NCBI GenBank assembly: GCA_902806595.1 | Contig: CADCXC010000043.1 | Span: 124,001-188,000 of the forward strand | Length of the DNA: 64,000 nucleotides | From: Pyrenopolyporus hunteri | Lineage: Eukaryota; Ascomycota; Sordariomycetes; Xylariales; Hypoxylaceae | Direction of reading: 5' to 3' | In this document: one piece after another, positions 21,780-33,700 of the stretch | How the letters are laid out: the number at the start of each line of letters is the position of its first letter | How positions within the stretch are numbered: the stretch's first letter is position 1 | Notes under the pieces: generated by a model | Told to the model about the DNA's origin: nothing | Databases searched by the model: none | The model's input: the letters and a program-made list of their open reading frames with translations, nothing else | Translations under genes and position numbers: made by a program

Positions 21780-23492
21780 CTAATCCGAGGCCAGAAGCCT
21801 CCTCCTATACTCCCAGTACCCCCGACGAATGCGATCCCACTTCTCGCCCAGGCGTCTCAGCGCCAGGTCCGCCTTCTCCTTTTCGCCCGCCAGCTTGTAT
21901 ATCTCCGCGAGCAAGTCCAGGGCATGCGAGCTGCGGACATTCTCGGCCTCCGCGTCGCCGAGGTTCTCGACGAACTGCTCCGCGAACTCCCTCACGGCGC
22001 CGAGGTCCCTGCCGCCCTTGACCAGGGCGCCCTTGAGGTAGTTCCAGGGGCTCTGGTTCTGGGGCGCGAGCAGGATCTTCTCCTGAGCGTAGGCGAGCTC
22101 GCGGTCGACGACGGCGGGCGGGATCTGCGGGTCGTGCTCGGTCGCGTGGGACCCGGGCGTGGCGTACGCCGGGTCCGAGAAGGCGATGAAGAACCGGTGC
22201 GACCAGGCCGAGTTGTTCCGCACGTCCTCGTCGATCAGCTGCTCGATGCTCTGCCGCTCCGCGTCGTCGAACATGCCCAGCTTGCGCACCAGGTACTGCC
22301 GGTAGCTCCACACGTGGTAGTTCTTGGCGTCGAGCTTGAGCATCTCTTCGATGAATTCCCGTTCGCTTTTGGCCAGCGCCGCCACATCCGAGGCCGACGT
22401 TACGATGGCCGGGTAGTAGTGGTCTATCAGCTGTTGCCGATGGTTCCAGATCTGGTAGTTCTTGATGTGGGTAAGTGCGATTTCGTTGAGCCACTCGATC
22501 TCGTCCGGGATGGATATGTTGAGAGCCTGGACGATGGAGAATCGGTAGAGCCAGACGGTGTAGTGGGCTGGGTTTAGGGATATTATGCGTTCGGTTAGCC
22601 TGAGGCACCGCGGCGAGTACTCTTTCACTGCCATGACGGCACGGAGGTAGGACATTGCTGGGAGGCCGTCAGTAATTACCCCCATATAGGCTTTAGCCAA
22701 GAAGCGCTGCTAAGAACGTACACTCGGAATATTCGTCTGGATAGGCAATGGCTGCGAGGGCTCCCTCGGGTTCGACCTGGGGTATCGGTATGACATCGTC
22801 CCAGTCCGGATCCAACTCGTACGGGTCCATCTTAACGCCGTACAGGTCTTTCTGTAGTTGGGCCATCTCTTTCCGTCTTTCCCTCTCGGCCTCTACGTCC
22901 TCCTCGGTGTAGGCGGCAGGCTCCGTGGTCGCGTCGACGGGTATGCCGCCGCTATTGATAGCCTTGGCGCGCTTGTTCTTGAATGCTAAGCTTTCGCCTA
23001 GCAGGATCAAGAGCCTAACCTTCTTCTCTTCGCGCGCCTCGTATTCCTCGATGGTGTAGTCGCCGACGTTGCGGCCGTTCTTATCACGGCCCCACTGGTT
23101 ATCGCGTGGCCGGGGCAAGCTGCGGAGCGGGAGGTTTGTCTCGTTCAGCTGCTTCCACAGCTCCTTCTGGGCTTTGTTGGAGAGGGTTTTGGCGGCGCCC
23201 GGTTTTAAGTATTCTTGGTTGAGGTAGGCTTGCCTATCGGCTGGGTTCATGCCATGGAGACCGAGCTCCTCGTAGGCTTTCTGGTAAGGGTTCGTGTCGT
23301 AGTACCACTGCCACTCGAGCTCTCGGATGGTCTGTGGTTGCTTGGGGGGGTCCTGCTTCGCTGCTAGTCGGCCGGATCAGTTAGCAAAGGACTTTCTAAC
23401 TAGAACTTATCACAAAGCAGAGTAGAATGGTGGTGGTATATACGTTCGGGAGCCTTGGCTCTAGTGCCTCCTCCTTTGTTCTTTGGAGGCAT
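21780..23492 (-). CDS. RAM2: Protein farnesyl/geranylgeranyltransferase type-1 alpha subunit
   Basis: Exons are 23492-23444, 23363-22722 and 22657-21780; they close in frame to 522 residues. This is the shared alpha subunit of farnesyltransferase and GGTase-I, which attach prenyl groups to CAAX-box cysteines in the cytosol. The core starts near residue 200 (DPDWDDVIPIPQVEPEG, then IAYPDEYSE). PPTA helical repeats follow: LNPAHYTVWLYR, IKNYQIWNHRQQLID, DAKNYHVWSYRQYLV, NNSAWSHRFFI and NQSPWNYLKG. It is odd in carrying about 200 residues ahead of the core, beginning MPPKNKGGGTRAKAPE and running through charged sequence (NETNLPLRSLPRPRDNQWGR). Frame and splice phases make this one protein rather than two genes. 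Introns of 80 and 64 nt use GTATAT and GTACGT donors. The gene is tandem with the mevalonate kinase gene on the same strand. Confidence 0.9.
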
Positions 23493-24214
23493 GGTTGCGA
23501 CTGTTGTTGAATAGTGGGGTAAACAAATAAAAGCCGTAGCAATGAAAGGGATGACATAAAATTCCACCTTGATTGCTGCTCTTGCATGGAGGGGTCGGTG
23601 CACTTACCCAGATGGGGTTAGACAATTAGATTACCTAAGGCATCTACCTCCTGCGTCAGTGCCTTCAGGTACCTAGGTAGGTACCTAGTGGATATTTATA
23701 GAACGCCCGTCTACTTCCTCTACCCACCTAGGTACCTACGTACATGTAAGTGTAGACAACATTAGGCAACCTACACACACAATTGGCCGGCTACCTACCT
23801 AGTCCCAAGCCCTCTTCAATTACTAAGACGAAATATATTGTCAAATCCTACATGTACATATTAAAACCTTATACCTTTTTACGTAACCCAACTGCAAACG
23901 CATTTGTACCTAGAAATCCAGTACCATCTAATCCTACACTCGAAAAGCCATAACCGAGACGCCCATTGCGCTCGCTTAATTTCGCGTCTATCGCCGATCT
24001 ATAGGTAGGTAGGCACCTAGGTAAGGGCAATGAATATACCAGACGCAGCCGGAGAGAGAGGGCAAAAAAACTCCCCCCAATATGCTCGTAATATACCTTA
24101 GGTAATCTACCCGCCTTACCGCCTTACCCCCCCCCTCCGTATGAGCTGAACCTGCAGGAAGAAAGTCCTTGTTTATAAGCCACCTCATCCTCTTACGATC
24201 CTCTTATGATCACA
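23493..24214. other. RAM2 upstream region with repeat clusters
   Basis: About 720 bp between the ERG12 stop and the RAM2 start. GGTACC/CCTAGG units occur at 23667-23688, 23727-23744 and 24004-24020. The sequence is otherwise A+T-rich and non-coding. Confidence 0.55.
23667..23688. repeat. TACCTAGGTA-type repeat cluster
   Basis: AGGTACCTAGG followed by TAGGTACCTAG, an imperfect palindrome of the dispersed family, in the RAM2 upstream region. Confidence 0.7.
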
Positions 24215-25940
24215 TTACTGGCTTTCGACCCTCCAGAACTTCCAGCCCTCTCTTTCAGCTCCATCCAAACCGCCCGACACCCCGACTAGCTTCTCCACGC
24301 CGTCGTTACCCGGTGCGTTCAAAAATCCTTCTAGGTCGATTTCCATCCCGCCCTCTTCGTCTTCGTCTAGACCGTTCTTCAGCACTGCGGGCCATAATAC
24401 GCCCACCCCGTCCCCACCGAGCGTCGTCCGGAACGTTTGGTACCCTTCTTTATCCAGTCTTCGTTCCAGCCTGTCTAGGTCTTCCTGCGGCGTCCCGGGC
24501 TTCATCAACGATATTGAACAGCCCCCGCCGCCTGCACCAGTCAGCTTCGACCAACCGAATCCTTCGTGGTCGACTAGCTCTCGGATCCGCTCGAGGCGCG
24601 GATGAGAGACGCCTAAAGCTGACAATAAGCCGTGGTTGATTGTCATCAGCTCTCCCACCCGTCGTAAACTCTCCGGGTCCTCGTTGTCGAAATATTCCTC
24701 TTCGATTAGGCTCTCCGCGCTTCTAGTAACCTTGTCTATCGCATCCAGAATTGAACCCACCAGTGGCTGGTGCGTGTTCCTTAGCTTCGCCACCTTGGCT
24801 ACTTCGATGGCCGTAGACTTTGGTATTCTAGTGTTCACCAAGAGTAGTGGCAACTCCGGGAAGTCCCACAGTGGTGTAACCGTTGGGGGCTTCTTGTAAT
24901 CGGTTCGCTGGTATACCACAGCCTTTCCGTGCGTTGAGACCGTGTTGTCTACGCCGGATGGATTGCCGTGGATGCACATCTCAGCCACGAATGCCCACCT
25001 GTTAATCCTCTCCACTTGTAGGCGCGCCTCTTCGGCTGGTTGATCGGGATGCGGGCCAGACAGTGTGCGAATCTGTAACAGCATCGCGGCAGCCAAGCAG
25101 ACACCAATCGACGCGCTGCTCCCAACGCCAGCTCCTATTGGTATCGTCGAACGAAGTGTGTACCTGCAACCGTGGGACTTGGGCGACCCCAGCGACAGGA
25201 ATAGGTATAGGAACGAGGCGGCGGAGTTCTGGTGTATTTTGCGCTCGGCTTCCGACTTCCCCGGCGAGATGTCTGCCAGGTGCGGTTGCATAGCTTTCAC
25301 GAGGTCGGGGTCGAGAGAGGTGACTAGGTCGTAGTAGTACTTCTTTTTAGACGGATGCTGAAATACGTCCCATGGTAGGTCATCGATATTCCACGTGTGG
25401 ATCAGGTCGATATCCGGAAATTGCATAGTGACGGTGCGTTTCGATTTAGACAAGTGGGTTACTAGGAGATAGGACCGGAGCGAGAGGGAGGCGGCGATGG
25501 CAGCCTGTAAATGTGGTGAGCTTGGGCGCAGGAAATGACTTGTAGAAAAGATGGTTATAGCAGACCTTGCCATAGACTACAGCATGCTCGCCAAAGACGA
25601 TGACCTTGCCCGGAGCGGAGACCATGAAGGACGGCATCATAGGACTAGAGTTCTTACGATTCATCCTCTTTTTCTTCTTGTCGATATCTAGCGGCGAGCG
25701 TCCATTCATGCCATTCGTACCATTTATACCGTTCGTACCATTCGTGCCGTTGATACCGTTCGTACCGTTGATACCATTTATGCCGTTGACACCATTTGTG
25801 CCATTGATACCATTCGTGCCGTTCGCACCGTTCGTGCTGCCATTCATGTGAAGTTTCTCCATCTCCTCGTGGAAGCCATTGGCGTCGTCGTTAGACATTT
25901 CCGAGGTTGAGTTATCGAGCGTCGTTGCAGGGTAAGTCAT
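24215..25940 (-). CDS. ERG12: Mevalonate kinase
   Basis: Exons are 25940-25566 and 25504-24215; they close in frame to 554 residues. The enzyme phosphorylates mevalonate with ATP in isoprenoid and sterol synthesis. GHMP-kinase motifs are all present: VSAPGKVIVFGEHAVVYGK spanning the exon junction (residues 107-125), the ATP loop PIGAGVGSSASIGVCLAAA, NPSGVDNTVSTHG, and the C-terminal LTGAGGGGCSISL. The enzyme core starts about 105 residues in. The preceding extension contains an Asn-Gly-x tripeptide array (residues 33-80) and a basic KKKKRMNRKN run. The 61-nt intron has a GTCTGC donor and TTTACAG acceptor. The 5' side at 25983-26005 holds GAGCT pentanucleotide repeats. The gene precedes RAM2 in tandem, linking precursor supply and protein prenylation. 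Confidence 0.93.
25700..25844 (-). repeat. 9-bp minisatellite inside ERG12 coding Asn-Gly-x repeats
   Basis: About fifteen imperfect 9-bp units encode NGT/NGI/NGV/NGA/NGM tripeptides in the N-terminal extension of mevalonate kinase. The period keeps the frame, so copy-number change would alter length without breaking the protein. Confidence 0.85.
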
Positions 25941-28900
25941 TCTTGAAGTTGGTTGGTGAAAGCGGATCGGTCGAGGGACCGAGCTGAGCTGAGTTGAGCT
26001 GAGCAGACAATATATTAGGCAGAGGATGGTCTTTTAGGATTCCTAGGATTCCCCTCGCTCCCGAACCATGCGACAGCTCTTTTAAAAACTTGTACACGGC
26101 TTCGTGCGGAACAGCAGCTACCTCCCCAACACCGAACAAGAAAGGAACAGGACCCCACGTGGCAATCTATGCTAGATAGCGCTGGCTGTCGAAAGGGGGA
26201 AACCGGATAATAAGCGTAAAGATTCGAGTGGACGAGGAGACAAAGAAAATTAGGTGCGAGGGTCGTGCGATGTAGGAGCGAGAACGGGGTACGGGTACGG
26301 TTATCGTTGATTAAAATAATAGGGTAGTAGTATTAATAGTAATTTCGGTAAGGCCTTTCCCTGGCTATGTCTTGTTTGTGTCTAAGTTATTGTGGGTTAT
26401 GTTGGCTTGTTCGAAGTTATGTTGATTTTGTGCTGATGCAGGTACCTGGTAGTAGATGGTAGACGGTATGTAGATGGTAGATTGGTAGGTTGGCAGGCAA
26501 ATGCGATCACGGGTCGTCTTTGCTTTTTCGACTATTCTTTTACTTTTTTGTCTTGTCTCGTCTTGGTCCCCTTCTGTTCTTAAAAGTGCCTTTCCACTTA
26601 TGTAGTCGGCTATACCCGCGCCCAGTTTGATGCAATCAATTAAACCCAGCTGCTTGTACAGCTGCAAAATTGGCAAGAATCGGCGTAAGGGATTAGGAAG
26701 GGAACAGGATGCTGCGATGTTGGACCGTAAACGCGAGTAAGCGTGGAGCTGGGCAGACGAGAAAGACAAGGGGGGATTTTTTCCCACCCCTTTTGTTTAT
26801 GGAGCTAGGTCAGCACCAGGTGAGGAAGGGTACCCCGACCTTACCCAGCTAGTGCAAATTACTTGACCTGAGGTGCCACAGCCAGCCCGGCTAGCGCAGC
26901 AGAAATGCATTAAACTTTTCATTAGCCCAAGGTAATCTCCAGGTTTCTGCCTCAGGTACCTAGCTACCTATCGATGTAGTTATGGCAACCCAGGCAGAAG
27001 GGCGTCAAAATAAATGCCTCAGCCACGCCCACCTATTTCACCAGCCACGCCTAGTACTTAAGTATCCTAAATAATACTATAGATTGTATTTACTATAACG
27101 TTATATATTATTAATATTATCGCAATTAAAATTCATAGATAAATAAAATTATGGATAAGTTTTCTATATATTAGCTTTCTTTTAATGTTAGTAAATTTTA
27201 AGAACGAAAAGGTTGGCGAGAAGTCTAAGGGTTGGTGTGGCTGAGGCATTTATATTGACGCCCTCCTGCCAGGTACCACCGCAATGGGAACGACGTAACC
27301 TTTTTAAGTCGAGCCAGTCACAGCCGGCCAATTAGAACATAGTGAGATGAATTGGCTGCCGGGGTCGCGCTTGGCAAAGGGCGCCCCCGTGGACGAATCC
27401 CTGCTCGGCCACGCCTCCGATTCGGCCTTTGCCCAACTAGGTATTGCCAAAAGACATAAGCTACCGCCCTAATTCGGATAGTACCTCTGGTCTATGCACG
27501 TAAGTCCCGATCTCAACGAAACGCGCATCGTTATCAGCATCTTCTCATTTCCATACAAGAGAAGAACGGTTCTTTAGCATTTAAATTTGAAGACATGCAA
27601 CTGAATGAAGCACCCTACCACAAATCGAGTCTCGCTCTATGTGGTTCACGAATGAGGCGATCGATCGATAGGGTATGACCAACCCGCAGGGTACATGTAA
27701 TACGTACAGTAGATACCTATTAAGTACCTACCTCCACTGAGGTAGCGCATCTCAACGCGCTCTTGAAAACTTAAGGGCCATCGGAAGAGACTCAACACAA
27801 TCACGATCCTAATCTCGAGCTTCGATCCTTCCCCAAGGCTAAGAGAATAACCTTTCGGCATGATCCCCACATACCACTGCCATTCAACTTAAAATTATAT
27901 CGTGATGGTGTGGGCGTTACCCTCACCTAGTGTAGGTACCCTAGGTAGGTATGCAGCAAATCACACGATGCATAGTATTATGGATTCTTACAGAACTTAA
28001 GCTTTGGGTCATTGTTGGCGAAGCAGTTGCAAGCGTGAATATGGGCAAGTCCTGAACCTTGGCTACTAACTATTCTACGAAAGATCCGCGAAGTTTATTT
28101 TTATCAGGCCCGTATTCATTTACTCCCATATTACCCAGCTGAGTCGTTTTCCAACAAGTTATTTCCTCTCCTTCCTGTAAGTCTCAAGGCGAGCGCATTT
28201 ACCCTCTGGAAAGACACCACTACTATACATATGTCACTCACGGTCAATGAATACCTACCCAGGCATGTAAGCCCTGTATGATTCTTTAGCTTAATAAAGC
28301 TCATCGCCTACATATCGCTCATCTCGATCCCAAGGTGGCTGTTTAGTCTCTATCATTTCTCCCCCCTTATGTCCCGAATCCCTCAATCCTGAGTCTAGTA
28401 TCACGAGACGAGACATTTTACTCATCCTATTCATATTGTCTAATGGGCTCTTTGTTGATCCTCTTCTATCGATCTGCAGTAAGCGTTATAGGTTAGAGGT
28501 TATATTCGAGAAGAGACCACCACCCATACATGTATATGTGGTGTAGCTCCCACGGCTCCTATATAGTAGGTTGACAAGTTTCATACAGCAATCTAAATTG
28601 TTACTCTTGTCAGATAGTGGGCGCTCTAACGATAGATTGTCTTGGGCTCGGGTGTACCTTGGTGCAAGACTGAGCTTGATAATGTTAAGCGACCGAGACA
28701 ATCTCTTAGATCGAATAAGCTTCACGACGATACCTTATTACAACGCCAACTCAACAGATAGCCAACATATACAGACAAGGTATTGTACATCAGGGGGTAT
28801 AACCTGCCGAGAACAGCTAAGACGGATTAGTGCCAGCTTTCAACTAAACGAATCGTCAGTCTCCTATCCGTCATGCTCTCTGGACGCCAGCTTACTTCAT

Positions 28901-29066
28901 TCCGTAGTAATCCAATCATCCCGCATAATAGCTGTTATGGCGACAGCCCCGTAAGATAATACTCTACTTGACATCTCGGCTCCGACAAATGAACTATGGG
29001 ATTGATTAGATTGGCTACACGGGAAGTGTTTCACCGAAAATGTAGTGCTTACTCAACATCACAACA
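25941..29066. other. Gene-poor stretch upstream of ERG12
   Basis: About 3.1 kb. It contains GAGCT repeats at 25983-26005, the MITE-like element at 26990-27273 and scattered TACC/GGTA units (for example 27928-27949). The frames at 26365-26787, 27646-27870 and 28571-28954 carry no recognisable domain, and I do not call them. Confidence 0.5.
26990..27273. mobile_element. MITE-like element with 44-bp terminal inverted repeats
   Basis: The segment 26990-27033 and the reverse complement of 27230-27273 match at 39 of 44 positions by hand count, with no gap. They share the core GGGCGTCAA and ATAAATGCCTCAGCCAC. The total length is 284 bp. The interior (27055-27215) is extremely A+T-rich with no reading frame, as expected of a non-autonomous DNA transposon that may also have suffered RIP-like mutation. 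I see no clear target-site duplication, so the superfamily is not assigned. Confidence 0.75.
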
Positions 29067-30747
29067 CTACAAACTAACTCCCCCGTCTGAATCCGAGTCC
29101 GAGTCCAAGTCGACCTCCGTCGCAACCTCGTCCTGAAACTCAAGGGTTGAGGGAGTATAATCTTCGAAAGAGGACACACTCGACCTTTCGAGACTGTACG
29201 ATGACGAGTTCGCGCTAGAATCAGCCTCTGTTTGCATAGGACCTGGGGACGTGTTATTTGGTTCCGTTATAGCAGAGCGAGGATGCGTAATGAGACATAC
29301 CAGCATGCAGAATTTCCCGTTGCCGTTCCACGACTTCTTCCGAGGCATGGTTTATATCAGGGGGCAGTTCCGCTGTTGAGATGGTAATTCCGGTCAGCGA
29401 GTCGGCGTGCCATTTGTACGGGGCGGCCTGGCGTATGATCTGCCCTAGGGCTTCCTTCCGGATTGTCTCCAACATCTTGGTCATCAGATCCCGCTGGTCC
29501 TTATAGCGTGGGTCTTTGGTACCGCCGGGGAGATCCGGTACTCCCCAGTTCAGATATATCTTCTGGTGGGACTCGGGCTCAACGGGCCGGGACTGATGGT
29601 GTCGGAAGTAGAGATGACAGCAGTAGCAGGCCGGCTTGCTGCACCCGATGTAGCGGTCGTTGGCGGCGAAGTTAAGTTTGTTGCCGTGGAAGTACTCTAG
29701 AATCTGGATCTCAGCGTGGATACACGGCCTGAGGTGCTTGTCATATGCTTCGAGGATCATCTTGGTAATCTGGGATTTCCGGTCCATGTCCGTTAAAGCC
29801 TCCACATACTCCTCTAACTTTGGGGAATTAGCGGGCAGCATCCGCCTCAAAATGCCCTTTAGTTCCGTCTGGGCATCGGCTTGTGGCCGCGGGCTACTAG
29901 ACGTCGGTACAACTAGGCGAACATCGTACTCGTCAAATAAATGGCCCATCGAGGCTGAGTCCTCGATAACTTCCTTGGGGGCTCTAACGTGGTGAGCCAA
30001 ACGCCCTATACGATGTCGCACCTCGGCGAAATCAAGCGCGCGCTTATCATGATCACCCTCCGCATCATTTGAATGAGTTATGCTCTCCAGCAAGCGCATC
30101 TCCGGTGCCTTTCGAAGGCCATAGGCATCAAAGCATATTTTTTCTACGTTCCTTTCCTCCATTTCTGGGACGAACCGGCCCAGCCATCCAGCAAGTTGAG
30201 TATCTGCGATACTTAGCATCTAACTTAAACAACGTCATACCTGAAACTAACCGTCTGCTAGCTCTGTGTTGAAGTGGTCGTTACAACGCCTTATCGCTGT
30301 TGAAAGCAAGTTGATTTCCTTCTTTATCCTATGTTCGGCGAATTTGATGCATTTACGGACGAACTGTACTTCGAGGGAATCCCTTCGGCTCCCCTCAGCC
30401 AGACTGACGTTGCGGATGTCTATGAGAGACGTCTTGAGGAAGCCTAGAATCCTCCCGCGTGTGCGATTCGCATTCGAAGCGACCCAAAAGACGAATCGTT
30501 GATCATTCTCTTCGATACCGATAGATGAAGTTGTATCGCCACCTTTTTCATAATCGCAGAGGTAAGAGAGGTTGCGGAGTAACCTTCTACGCCTAGCTTG
30601 GGTGGGGGATTCATCTTGGGGGCTTGAGATATACGTTCCTCTCGTCTGGCCAAGGACTCTCGATAAGATCAGGGGTTCATAAAACCGATGAATGAGTTTC
30701 GAGTACTTGTCCGCCCTTATTTTCCCTGAAGCGTTAGGACCTGCCAT
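29067..30747 (-). CDS. OTT_1508-like deaminase-fold protein
   Basis: Exons are 30747-30252, 30203-29301 and 29242-29067; they close in frame to 524 residues. The central-to-late part carries the zinc signature of the nucleic-acid deaminase superfamily: HAEIQILEYF near residue 327, then IGCSKPACYCCHLYFRHH near 355 and SHQKIYLNWGVPD. His/Glu in HAE and the closely spaced cysteines of PACYC would bind zinc and activate water. This layout matches the OTT_1508_deam family, widespread and often multicopy in filamentous fungi and named from an Orientia protein; substrate and role are unknown. The N-terminal 165 residues are helical and charged; the C-terminus is a Ser/Asp-rich tail (DLDSDSDSDGG). 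The introns are 48 and 58 nt (GTTAGT and GTATGT donors). It lies alone in a gene-poor region. Confidence 0.83.
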
Positions 30748-33700
30748 TATGGTTGGTTTTTCATATTAGGTTCCTCTATGTTTGCATTCAGAGAGAAACA
30801 GGCAAAACGTGAAGAATATAAAGAGAAATATTCCCATAGTCATGGCTCGGAATGGCCTCCTGCCCAGAAGGCCTCTTTTGTGTAACCGTGCTTCATATGG
30901 GACAACTCGGTGCGGTGTCGTGGCACCACTCGCGTGGGCACAAAGCCTTCGACGGAGAGCTACAGAAACGGCATTGAGTCATCCTCCCGAATTATGATAT
31001 CACATCTGGAAGTAGACAACTTGAATGAAGCCGGACGTGACGATGCTAAGCTTCGACATGACAACTCAGAATCCAGGGTGTCCTTGAGGCACCCTTTCTT
31101 TATGACGGGAGAAAACAGCGCCCGTAAGGTCGAAAGAGATTGGATGTAGGCTGGTACATGTAGGTACACGCGGGAAACACTTGGTTGGGGTAGAGCGATA
31201 ATGTGATATATCATTATCCCCTATCTGATGGCACTCGGGTGGAGGTGCGCCCTATCGGGTAGCGTATCTATCACCTCCTCCTCTTCCCTATACGCCTTTG
31301 TACCCCATCTACACTCCCTCATTTTCCTCCTTTACCCCATATCACTTATTCTAAGAATTAATTTCCCTTCCTCTCCCATCGTCGCGTCCCTATGACTCAA
31401 CTTCTCGCGTTGGATGGGGGGTTCAACAAGGCCGCTTCGGAGCGAGGCGTCCTGCAGTGGAAGTCAATAGTTGCTTCTCACCAAGCCACAAGAATACCAC
31501 AAGGTATGTGTTGCCCTTCTGGTTGGATATTTCGGCGCGCTTTGAACACCCGTCTAGTTCATAACACCACGAAGGAAAAGGCAGATCCGTGAGTATAGTG
31601 AATAGGAATAACCTATTATCGCTTATTAGAATCAAACCAAGTTACTCTATATGATAACATCTACCAGATCAAGAACTCGGAGATGGGAAAAGGATGATAA
31701 TATATAATGTGCGTGTATAAGTAGGTACCTACTTCTACTAGGTAATATCGGACAGCCGCCCCGATGCAGCTCGAGGCGGTGGGCGGGGGGTCGCTGGTCT
31801 GTGAAACCGACGATCATGATCGCCGCCATCGACGGTACCTGGCCTTCTTTAAACATGTATCTATACCTACCTACCCAGGTATTCGACAGCTTGATAACTG
31901 GAAAAGCCCAACATCTTTGTTCGTTTTAGTGCGCCGTTGACGTCCCTTGAAGATTTACCGAAGTCCTTAAGGGGAGTTATAAATAGAGCCAGCCTAAGAG
32001 ACCTCTACAAGGTCTATGTCATTTTTCTAGTAGAATTTCAAGCTGTTAGTGTTAGACGTAATTAAGATGAAAACAAAGGGATTGTTTCGTTAGGCCGTTT
32101 TTATGCGGCCGTCTCGCCGTTTTTTCGTAGCTTTTGAGACTATGATTATTGATATGCCTCTATTTACAAGGGTTATACGCCACATTGGGATGGTGGCTTA
32201 CCACTATCACAGCGTGAGAATTATCTTTAGTGTAGGGAGATGTGTGACGGGCTCCCTTTATTTTCGACCGGGGAGCATGTAGAAAACGCTGAAAATATAT
32301 CAGCATCAAATATTACTATCTACCTACCTAGGTACCTAATATCGAACCTTCGATACATAGGCACGTATCCACCATTCCACCGCGGCAGACTGAGGTCGGC
32401 CGACGAACGCGATGTCATCTACAGTGGATTGAATCCCCCCGTTTCTCCATATGACCGGCGGGAAACCTAACCGCCCACCCCATGAATACGAAATGTAAAG
32501 GTCCCGGCGCGTGAATCACCACGTTAGGGGGGCAAGTGAAGTCAACTACACCGACTGGATGAAGTGGATGGAAAATTTGTCGGCTGGTATAATGGTGGTG
32601 TGAGATGTCTACGCGTGAAAATTCCCGTAACCGCGACTTTTCAAGGAGATCTGCTATTACTATTACAGCAACTAGCTTCGAAGTGGTGCTCACCTGATAG
32701 GCTCACTTTGAGTTTCATGCCAAGATGCGGATGGCACCGCGACTGGATTTATGGCCTTAGATGGCCGTCTGGTGAGTAAGATGTGTTGTGAAAGCCATGA
32801 TCTAGCCGGGCTCGATAATCAGGGGGTCAATCGAAACCGTCCATTTATAAGTCACCTAGAACTTCTTAACTTACCTACCTATGATGGTTGCGCTTCCAAG
32901 TAATGCTCTTCAGTCTTCTAACCCCCCGATGCGAGAACACTATCAGGGATAGCCTCTCATCAAAAGAGACACCTGTTCTATACGGCCAACCACCGACTTA
33001 TCTACCTAACTATATAGCTGGCCAGACGTGTACGATTAAGTCTAAGTTTAAAACTCGAGCAGATATCAGGTTGATCGAAAATTACCGACCCCCGAGACCC
33101 CCATTAGTTATGACGACACTCAATTAACCCTTGCAATCACCATTTCGGCTCCCGACTTGCCACAGTCGTGGTACCTGCGATAAACTCGTCGGTATTGAAC
33201 TGTCGAACCGTCTGTTAGGTGCCCGGGGTTAATAAAGCAGGTGATCTTTTGTCTATGGGCTTTGGGCACGTGTTAGTATGATCTTGATCATCCTAATGCG
33301 ACCTCAATTGGGACTACCGAGATACTGGCATGGGTTGATTGCCATTTCCGTAACCATCTTCGAAAATCGCATAGGTTTTAGTCACCATCGCAAGCCCTTT
33401 CCCCTCATTTTCTTTTGAAGGCTGGGTATTCCGTTCATTAGATACCTAATTAGCTGTAATAGCCACGTCGCTTATCGGAAGCGAAACGGGCGTTCCCCGT
33501 TGAGGAAGAGGAATCCGCGGCCAGCAGTCGACGGTCTTCGATATAAGCGAACATTCATATGGAAACGCAAAATCTGAGCTCAATGTCGCTGTTATTGCTC
33601 TGGCTCGATTTTCATTCTCGTGGAGCTATAAGACAGCTGCCTCTGGGCCTCCGTCCGTGGGTCACCTGAAGGATACTTTTTTTTTCGTCATTGGCGGTTT

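Noticed and set aside
22722..23492. Separate upstream gene instead of an N-terminal extension of RAM2
   Set aside because: Frame and splice phases run continuously into the FTase core with no stop, ATG or poly-A-like break; kept as one gene with a finding.
26365..26787. 140-codon minus-strand frame upstream of ERG12
   Set aside because: No recognisable domain; it overlaps the probable promoter region and has no splice link to ERG12.
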